DNA of 11,050 nt, from the NCBI GenBank assembly GCA_026395655.1, contig JAPLYJ010000017.1, positions 1-11,050 of the forward strand, in the 5' to 3' direction. The position numbers were made by a program, and so were the translations under genes. The first letter of the stretch is position 1. Each line of letters starts with the position of its first letter. Origin of the DNA: Candidatus Parcubacteria bacterium (lineage in GTDB: Bacteria; Patescibacteriota; Minisyncoccia; UBA6257; JAPLYJ01). Below, one piece after another: positions 5,685 to 11,050 of the stretch. The notes beneath the pieces were generated by a model. It worked only from the letters and a program-made list of their open reading frames with translations, did not search any database and had not been told where the DNA came from.

Positions 5685-6389
5685 TTAAGATTCCTTGGCT
5701 ACCTCACCTTTTAAAGACAAAAGGTCTTTATACAAGATATAGGTAAAGACAGGCCAGAGAATAGCTATTAGAATTTGAACCACGATTGATAATCCAAAAA
5801 TACTAAGAACAAAATTAGCTAAATAGACACAAAGGCTTAAAAGCAAAACTCTGCCAAAGACTGACCACCAATATCCTTTTACCAAAGCCATACTTCTTTT
5901 CATGGCTTCTATAATTCCAACTTTTTCATATAACAAAACAGGTATGGCAAAATACAAACATACTGACAAAATAATTCCAGGAATGATTAATAAAATATAA
6001 CCAAGCATTAAAACAAAACCTAAACAAAAAGATAAAACTAAACCAGAGCCAAAAGACTTCCAAGCCAAAGAAAGACACTCTGAAAAACTACGTTTTTTGT
6101 CCTCTGCGGCATAATACAAAGCAAAAGAGGTCCAAAGACTTACACATATTACCACTATACCTAAAATCAAAACCATAGGGAGAATAGCTAAAAAACCAGA
6201 TAAACTAAAACTTTCTAAAGATTGGCTATTTACTAATTGCGCCATTATCACACCAAACCCTGATATAAAGCCTATAATACCCACTAAGATCATAATACCA
6301 ATCTGCATCAAAACGATGAAGATAAAGGTTTTGGCATTACCTTCGAAGATGGCCCAAATTGATTTTACAATTTCATTAATTTTTTTCAT
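5685..6389 (-). CDS. Integral membrane protein, GPDPase-membrane-domain/YciC-like
   Basis: 234 residues, almost wholly hydrophobic, with about six membrane segments (roughly 21-50, 65-94, 114-136, 137-155, 177-198, 200-221). The middle of the protein carries I-I-P-G-I at 135-139, then a Glu-Lys turn, E-A-M-K-R-S (161-166) and G-Y-W-W (172-175). This is the pattern of the glycerophosphoryl diester phosphodiesterase membrane domain and related DUF975/YciC-type families. No catalytic domain is attached, so the name does not imply enzyme activity and the function is unknown. It is first in a two-gene unit with rmuC and has its own promoter at the rarA 3' end. The leader of about 45 nt has no Shine-Dalgarno. 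Confidence 0.75.
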   Translation of the reverse strand: MKKINEIVKSIWAIFEGNAKTFIFIVLMQIGIMILVGIIGFISGFGVIMAQLVNSQSLESFSLSGFLAILPMVLILGIVVICVSLWTSFALYYAAEDKKRSFSECLSLAWKSFGSGLVLSFCLGFVLMLGYILLIIPGIILSVCLYFAIPVLLYEKVGIIEAMKRSMALVKGYWWSVFGRVLLLSLCVYLANFVLSIFGLSIVVQILIAILWPVFTYILYKDLLSLKGEVAKES

Positions 6390-6440
6390 ATATTTTTTTA
6401 TTTTTAAACGTATTTGTTTTCGACCTAAACTATTAATTAC

Positions 6441-6468
6441 ATTTTACCAGATATGAGAATAATATCAA
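6441..6468 (-). promoter_or_regulatory. Promoter for the membrane protein-rmuC unit, overlapping the rarA stop
   Basis: Minus strand TTGATA (6468-6463), 16-bp spacer, TAAAAT (6446-6441); each matches five of six consensus bases. The TGA stop of rarA (6467-6465) lies inside the -35 hexamer. Predicted +1 is near 6434. Confidence 0.6.
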
Positions 6469-7733
6469 AGTTTTCTAGGATGATAATATTTTTTACCTTC
6501 TAATTCTGAAGGTAGATCTTTTTTAGATTGATCGCTAACATGGTTTTCAAAATCATGAGCGTATTTATAATCCAAACCATATCCTAAATCTTTCATCAAA
6601 TTAGTAACCGCATTTCTTAAATGCATAGGTATTGGTAAATTACCAAAAGCTTTTACATCTTGATGGGCTTCCATCAATCCGCGATACGAAGCATTGTCTT
6701 TAGGAGCTGACGCTAAATATGTAGCAGCTTGAGCTAAATTAATTTGAGCTTCGGGCATACCTACATGTTCTACAGCGTAAGCTACACTTGTTGCTACCAT
6801 TATAGCCTTAGGATCAATATTGCTAATGTCTTCTGAGGCGAAAATTATCATTCTCCGAGCAATAAAACGAGGGTCTTCTCCTGCAGAAATCATACGTGCC
6901 AACCAATATAAAGCTGCGTCCGGATTAGAATCGCGCATAGATTTAATAAAAGCGGAAATGGTATTGTAATGTTCCTCTCCATCTTTATCATATCTTAAAA
7001 TCTTTTTTTGCAAAGCTTGTGCTACATATGCATCATCTATTATTTTTAAATTAGAAGGGGCATTAATAACAATATAATCTAAGGCATTTAAACCAATACG
7101 AGCATCACCATTAGCAAATTTAATTAAACTGTTAAAAGCTTTTTCATCTAAAGACAATTGATATTTACCTAATCCCCTTTCTTTGTCTAATAAAGCTTTT
7201 TTTAATATTTCACCCATTTCTATATCATTCAAACTTTTAAGCACTATCACCAAAGAACGGGATAGCAAAGGTGAAATGATATCAAAAGAAGGATTTTCCG
7301 TGGTAGCTCCTATTAAAATAATGGTACCATCTTCTACAAAAGGTAAAAAAGCGTCCTGCTGGGCTTTGTTAAAACGATGAATCTCATCTACAAATAAAAT
7401 TGTTTTTTGCTTATACAAAAGATGACGCTGTTTTGCAGCTGAAACTAATTTACGCAAATCTGCTACTCCTGATGTCACAGCAGAAAAAGGTTCAAATTGA
7501 GATTTAGTTTTTAAAGCTACAATACGAGCTAAAGTAGTTTTACCAGATCCCGGTGGGCCCCAAAGAATTACAGATTGCAATGTATCTCTTTCTATCGCTT
7601 CTCTTAAAGGTTTACCAGATGAGATGATATCTGATTGACCTAAAAACTCATTAAAATCACGCGGCCTCATTCTTTCAGCTAGAGGCGCTTGCGCAGCTAT
7701 ATCAGAAGAATTTTGATCAAAAAGATTAGGCAC
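6465..7733 (-). CDS. rarA: Replication-associated recombination ATPase RarA (MgsA)
   Basis: 422 residues. AAA+ ATPase of the clamp-loader group that acts at stalled replication forks. Visible are the N-terminal L-F-D box, P-L-A-E-R-M-R-P (17-24), Walker A G-P-P-G-S-G-K-T (59-66), Walker B with D-E-I-H (116-119), sensor 1 G-A-T-T-E-N-P-S-F (142-150), and the C-terminal helical oligomerisation region. The start is GTG: no other in-frame start exists between the dnaJ stop and this codon, and the next Met (22) would remove the conserved P-L-A-E-R. The C-terminus stops directly after Y-Y-H-P-R-K-L, where many family members continue for some residues. It lies 15 nt after dnaJ in the same frame and is probably in the same transcription unit. 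It is the only gene here ending in TGA. Confidence 0.96.
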   Translation of the reverse strand: MPNLFDQNSSDIAAQAPLAERMRPRDFNEFLGQSDIISSGKPLREAIERDTLQSVILWGPPGSGKTTLARIVALKTKSQFEPFSAVTSGVADLRKLVSAAKQRHLLYKQKTILFVDEIHRFNKAQQDAFLPFVEDGTIILIGATTENPSFDIISPLLSRSLVIVLKSLNDIEMGEILKKALLDKERGLGKYQLSLDEKAFNSLIKFANGDARIGLNALDYIVINAPSNLKIIDDAYVAQALQKKILRYDKDGEEHYNTISAFIKSMRDSNPDAALYWLARMISAGEDPRFIARRMIIFASEDISNIDPKAIMVATSVAYAVEHVGMPEAQINLAQAATYLASAPKDNASYRGLMEAHQDVKAFGNLPIPMHLRNAVTNLMKDLGYGLDYKYAHDFENHVSDQSKKDLPSELEGKKYYHPRKL

Positions 7734-7748
7734 TTTTTTAAAATTTAA

Positions 7749-8822
7749 TTATAATTCTTTTTCTAAACGTTCTAATAATTCTCTCATCTGACGAGACACC
7801 CTTTTAGGTGTATCAATTTTAACTCTAACATATAAATCTCCTTGACCAATACTGTTAATATGTTTAATACCTTTGTTTTTAAGTTTTAAGATAGATCCAG
7901 ATTCTATACCCTCAGGAATAGTTAAACTCACTGTTTTTTTGTCTATCAAAACAATGTTTTTTTCTGTTCCTAAAACAGCTTCTGTGAAATTAATTTTTAA
8001 ATCACAGAATAAATCATCCCCTTCTCTTCTAAATAAATTATGAGGTTTGATTTTAATTACTATCAAAAGATCACCTGAAGTATTACCATATTGACCAGCT
8101 TCTCCAGCGCCATTGATACGCATCACTTCTTGAGAGCGTATACCTGCAGGAATATTAATTTTAATTTTTTTAGTAGCATACAAACGTCCATCTCCTCCAC
8201 AAGTTTTACATGTCTTTTCAGAAACTTTACCTGTACCCCTACAAACAGAGCAATCTGTAATTTGGGCAAACTCTCCTAAAAAGGTACGTCGTGTTTCTCT
8301 AATTACCCCTTCTCCATGGCACTTGGAACAAGTCTTAAATCCGCTATTAGGTTCATGACCTTTGCCTTGACAACTCGCACATTTAATATACGTGCGAAAT
8401 GATATTTCTTTTTCTGCTCCTAAAGCTGCTTCTTCTAAATTAATCTCTAACTCCATTTCCTGGTCTTGACCCTTGTATTTATGTTCAGAGCGTTTACGAT
8501 GAGATTGACGCGTAGCTCCTCCTGTAAAAAAACTAGAAAAAAGATCATTAATATCAAAATCAAAATCTGCGTTTGACCAATTAACATTTGGCCCATAGTT
8601 GCTACCTGCTCCTGAAACTCCAGCTTGACCAAATTGATCATACCTAGATCTTGTTTCTGGGTTGTTTAATATTTGATAGGCTTCGTTTATTTCTTTGAAT
8701 TTTTTTTCATCTCCGTCTGGTCTATCAGGATGGTATTTAAAAGCTAACCTGTTAAAGGCTTTTTTAATCTCATCAGTAGTAGCGTTTTTAGACACCCCTA
8801 AAAGGTCATAATAATCTTTCAT
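7749..8822 (-). CDS. dnaJ: Chaperone DnaJ (type I Hsp40)
   Basis: 357 residues. Co-chaperone that delivers unfolded proteins to DnaK and stimulates its ATPase. The J domain (1-65) carries the H31-P-D33 triad. A short Gly/Asn/Phe region follows (about 66-102). The zinc domain holds all four CXXCXGXG repeats (starting at C148, C165, C191, C205), so both zinc sites are intact. The C-terminal substrate-binding beta domains run to the end, with a basic/acidic dimerisation tail. The Gly/Phe region is short and Asn/Asp-rich compared with E. coli. The gene starts 8 nt after an unidentified membrane-protein gene rather than directly after dnaK, and precedes rarA. No Shine-Dalgarno is present. Confidence 0.97.
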   Translation of the reverse strand: MKDYYDLLGVSKNATTDEIKKAFNRLAFKYHPDRPDGDEKKFKEINEAYQILNNPETRSRYDQFGQAGVSGAGSNYGPNVNWSNADFDFDINDLFSSFFTGGATRQSHRKRSEHKYKGQDQEMELEINLEEAALGAEKEISFRTYIKCASCQGKGHEPNSGFKTCSKCHGEGVIRETRRTFLGEFAQITDCSVCRGTGKVSEKTCKTCGGDGRLYATKKIKINIPAGIRSQEVMRINGAGEAGQYGNTSGDLLIVIKIKPHNLFRREGDDLFCDLKINFTEAVLGTEKNIVLIDKKTVSLTIPEGIESGSILKLKNKGIKHINSIGQGDLYVRVKIDTPKRVSRQMRELLERLEKEL

Positions 8823-8830
8823 AAATAAAA

Positions 8831-10018
8831 TTAAGCTTTATCAGATAAAACTAAAACATCTTGATCTACGTTTTTGTTATCCATCTTAAGATAGTGAATC
8901 ACTAAAAAGAAATTCAATATTATCCATCCAACAAACAAACATAAGATACGTATAAACCAAATGATAGAACTTAAAGTCATATATACCAAAGTAGCAATTA
9001 AAATGTAAAAAAGATATTTAACCATGGGATGCATTTTATTAAAAGCTTGGCTAAAATATTTCCAAATTGCATCTGATATTTTTTCTTGACCTGTTAAATC
9101 CAAACCTAACCATGAAGATAAGTCTGCACGTGCAGCATCAATCAATTGCTTAGCAGCATCAATTTTTAAATTATCAGGTAACACTATTTTCCCTTTTAAG
9201 TTAGCAGGTAATTTATCCATTAAAGCATTGATATCAATCTCTGGGATAGCCTGACTTTCTTGATTGATAGTTTTGTTCAATAACTCATCTACAGTCATAT
9301 CTAATTTAATCTCTTGCTTGATGCCTATCTTTGATAAATCAACTTTTTGGGTATATTCTATTGATTTATTAAAAATATCTAATGGTTGAATGTTTTTTAC
9401 CAAAGGAGACGTTGAATACATGCTCGCTGCTACAAACAAAATCATACTGAAAATAATCCAGTTATAACCTTTAGCAGCAACGCGCGACCATTGGAACTTA
9501 ATACAATTTTCAGCTTCTTTTTTCATGGACAAACCACCGATAATAAACATAAATACTAAGAGAGCAGAAGATACCATTAAAAAGATATTAAGCTGGAAAA
9601 TATATGGCAATATTAAGAAAAAAGGTAAAATCAAACACCAAATGTAAAAAGCTTTATTATTAGAAATCAAAAAAACAATGGGTAAGAAAGCTATTAATAA
9701 TAAAATTAGACCTAAAGAAAAAAACCATCCACCCATTGTTGCCTGACCTGAGGAAGCTACTTTAAAAAACCAAGAACCCATTAAAGCAATCAAAATCGCA
9801 ATAATACCTATCAAATAGTTTTTCATTTCCAGCCACTTATCTCTGTTAGCTATCTTATACAATCGATACAAATCCGAATTATGCTTTGGTAGTAATTGTT
9901 GATTTATCGGAGTGTTTTGCGCTGGTGGCAAAACAGTATTAGGAATATTCTGAGCTGGAATATTATTAACAGCTTGATTGTTAGTGTTTTTACGCGGAGA
10001 CAAAAAATTAAGATTCAT
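8831..10018 (-). CDS. Unrecognised multi-pass membrane protein between dnaK and dnaJ
   Basis: 395 residues; family not recognised. The first 45 or so residues are Asn/Pro/Gln-rich and look disordered. Seven membrane segments are apparent: about 68-86, 98-118, 124-141, 143-163, 185-203, 333-352 and 353-377. Between the fifth and sixth is a soluble domain (about 204-332) with alternating Leu/Ile, Asp and Lys that looks helical; the basic loop at 164-184 suggests that loop is cytoplasmic and the 204-332 domain external. The tail after the last helix is short and acidic. It is the first gene of a unit with dnaJ (8 nt downstream) and rarA, with a promoter in the 56-nt gap after dnaK. Location suggests, but does not prove, a link to protein quality control at the membrane. 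Confidence 0.8.
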   Translation of the reverse strand: MNLNFLSPRKNTNNQAVNNIPAQNIPNTVLPPAQNTPINQQLLPKHNSDLYRLYKIANRDKWLEMKNYLIGIIAILIALMGSWFFKVASSGQATMGGWFFSLGLILLLIAFLPIVFLISNNKAFYIWCLILPFFLILPYIFQLNIFLMVSSALLVFMFIIGGLSMKKEAENCIKFQWSRVAAKGYNWIIFSMILFVAASMYSTSPLVKNIQPLDIFNKSIEYTQKVDLSKIGIKQEIKLDMTVDELLNKTINQESQAIPEIDINALMDKLPANLKGKIVLPDNLKIDAAKQLIDAARADLSSWLGLDLTGQEKISDAIWKYFSQAFNKMHPMVKYLFYILIATLVYMTLSSIIWFIRILCLFVGWIILNFFLVIHYLKMDNKNVDQDVLVLSDKA

Positions 10019-10039
10019 AATAATATTTTAATTATCCCT

Positions 10040-10067
10040 ATTATATCATATCTCCGTAAAGCTACAA
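10040..10067 (-). promoter_or_regulatory. Extended -10 promoter for membrane protein-dnaJ-rarA
   Basis: Minus strand TTGTAG (10067-10062), 16-bp spacer, perfect TATAAT (10045-10040) preceded by TGA, an extended -10. Predicted +1 is near 10033, leaving a 15-nt A/T leader. No CIRCE and no intrinsic terminator is seen in the gap after dnaK, so readthrough from dnaK is also possible. Confidence 0.65.
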
Positions 10068-10074
10068 CAATAAT

Positions 10075-11050
10075 TTAATTTTCTTTGAATTCTGCGTCTT
10101 GGGGTTTATCCTCACCTGCCTCAGGTTTTTGATCTTCAGAGGGTTGATCAGGAGCTGCGTTTTCTTTTTGCTTGTAAAGATAGCTCCCTATCTCAGGTAA
10201 AGTAGCAGACAAAGATTCTGAAGCTGTTTTAATGGTATTTAAATCATTAGTTTCAATGGCTTTTTTCAATTCTGTAATTTTCATTTCTACCTTGGTTTTT
10301 AAATCTGCTGGAATCTTGTCTTGAGAATCTTTTAAAGATTTTTCAGCTGAATATGTTAAATTTTCAGCTACATTTTTAACTTCAATTACTTCTTTTTTCT
10401 TTTTGTCTTCTTCTGAAAATTTTTCAGCTTCTTGTTTTAATTTTTCTACTTCATCTTTGTTTAATCCGGTAGAAGCTTCTACTTTAACTGATTGCTGACG
10501 ACTGGTAGCTTTGTCTACAGCGGCAACATTTAAAATACCATTAGCGTCAATATCAAAAGTCACTTCTATCTGAGGTAATCCTCTAGGAGAAGGAGGAATA
10601 CCATCGAGAATAAACCTGGCCAATGTTTTGTTGTCTTGTGCCATGGATCTTTCACCTTGAATAACATGGACTTCTACAGCAGTTTGATTGTCTGAAGCTG
10701 TAGAAAAAATCTGACTTTTTTTCACAGGTATGTATGTATTTTTATCTATCATAGCAGTAGCTACACCACCCATAGTTTCGATGGATAAAGTTAAAGGCGT
10801 GACGTCTAATAGCAAAATATCTTTAATATCTCCTTGCAAAGCTCCAGCTACAACAGCAGCTCCAGTAGCTACCACTTCTTCAGGATTGATATCTTTTTTA
10901 GGTTCTTTACCAAATAAAGTTTTTAAGCTTTCTTGGATCATGGGGATACGAGTGGTTCCGCCTACTAAAATAATATCTCCAACATCGGGCAATTGGACAT
11001 TAGCGTCTGAAATGGTTTTTTTCAAACATTCTATAGATCTTTCTACTAAG
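10075..11050 (-). CDS. dnaK: Chaperone DnaK, C-terminal 324 residues (5' end outside window)
   Basis: Partial gene: the frame is open to the right edge, so the upstream part lies outside the window; the first complete visible codons read L-V-E-R-S-I-E. By comparison with E. coli this begins around residue 307. Visible are the end of the ATPase domain (D-I-I-L-V-G-G-T-T-R), the interdomain linker I-L-L-L-D-V that carries the allosteric signal, the beta-sandwich substrate-binding domain (T-P-L-T-L-S-I-E-T-M-G-G, then G-E-R, then F-D-I-D-A-N-G-I-L), the helical lid, and an acidic Pro/Glu/Asp-rich tail ending D-A-E-F-K-E-N. DnaK binds exposed hydrophobic peptides using ATP, with DnaJ and GrpE. 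Its promoter is not visible. An apparent TTG start at 11025 is an artefact of the window edge. Confidence 0.97.
   Translation of the reverse strand, partial: LVERSIECLKKTISDANVQLPDVGDIILVGGTTRIPMIQESLKTLFGKEPKKDINPEEVVATGAAVVAGALQGDIKDILLLDVTPLTLSIETMGGVATAMIDKNTYIPVKKSQIFSTASDNQTAVEVHVIQGERSMAQDNKTLARFILDGIPPSPRGLPQIEVTFDIDANGILNVAAVDKATSRQQSVKVEASTGLNKDEVEKLKQEAEKFSEEDKKKKEVIEVKNVAENLTYSAEKSLKDSQDKIPADLKTKVEMKITELKKAIETNDLNTIKTASESLSATLPEIGSYLYKQKENAAPDQPSEDQKPEAGEDKPQDAEFKEN

Noticed and set aside
8447..8641. A 64-residue minus-strand frame inside dnaJ that could hint at a frameshift
   Set aside because: The dnaJ frame is intact with all domains; the small frame is an overlapping shadow.
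11023..11025. TTG at 11025 as the start of a short DnaK-like protein
   Set aside because: The DnaK frame stays open to the window edge and matches the family upstream of this codon.
1..11050. CRISPR arrays, insertion sequences, tRNA or rRNA genes
   Set aside because: No regularly spaced repeats, transposase frames, or tRNA/rRNA-like stretches were seen on either strand.

Overview
This is an AT-rich bacterial window in which every supported gene lies on the minus strand, so transcription runs from position 11050 towards position 1. None of the inspected start codons has a well-placed Shine-Dalgarno sequence; leaders are short and A/T-only, and one is predicted to be about 1 nt. Gene content (HrcA/CIRCE-type groESL, dnaK, dnaJ, rarA, rmuC, LemA, a tandem bPH2 protein, a HEPN/MNT toxin-antitoxin pair), very short spacers and lineage-restricted membrane proteins suggest a reduced-genome Patescibacteria/CPR (Parcubacteria-like) organism. 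That placement is inference. Stop codons are mostly TAA, with one TAG (HEPN) and one TGA (rarA), so the standard bacterial code is assumed.

Layout in the direction of transcription: (1) 11050-10075, C-terminal half of DnaK, cut by the window edge. (2) 10018-6465, a unit with its own extended -10 promoter: an unrecognised seven-helix membrane protein placed between dnaK and dnaJ, then dnaJ (four-CXXCXGXG type), then rarA with a GTG start. (3) 6389-4661, a GPDPase-membrane-domain-like protein and rmuC, from a promoter whose -35 box contains the rarA stop codon. (4) 4525-3695, a minimal nucleotidyltransferase and HEPN protein with intact motifs, a probable type VII toxin-antitoxin, with a near-leaderless promoter. 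(5) 3632-3540, a probable stand-alone small RNA of about 57 nt: extended -10 promoter, a 5' GAAA-tetraloop hairpin at the predicted +1, and an intrinsic terminator. (6) 3486-1439, groES-groEL under a sigma70-type promoter and a CIRCE operator beginning at the predicted start site. (7) 1440-216, a protein with two bPH2 domains and its terminator. (8) 214-1, the start of a LemA protein, cut by the window edge.

The DnaK/DnaJ and GroES/GroEL chaperones dominate the window. GroESL is clearly under HrcA control. The unit carrying dnaJ has a second promoter with no CIRCE, so DnaJ and RarA can probably be made independently of heat-shock derepression. RarA and RmuC add DNA-maintenance functions. The two features most worth follow-up are the small RNA gene upstream of groES and the conserved-looking but unidentified membrane protein inside the dnaK-dnaJ locus. 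Promoters, terminators and stop codons repeatedly overlap, consistent with strong pressure for compactness.
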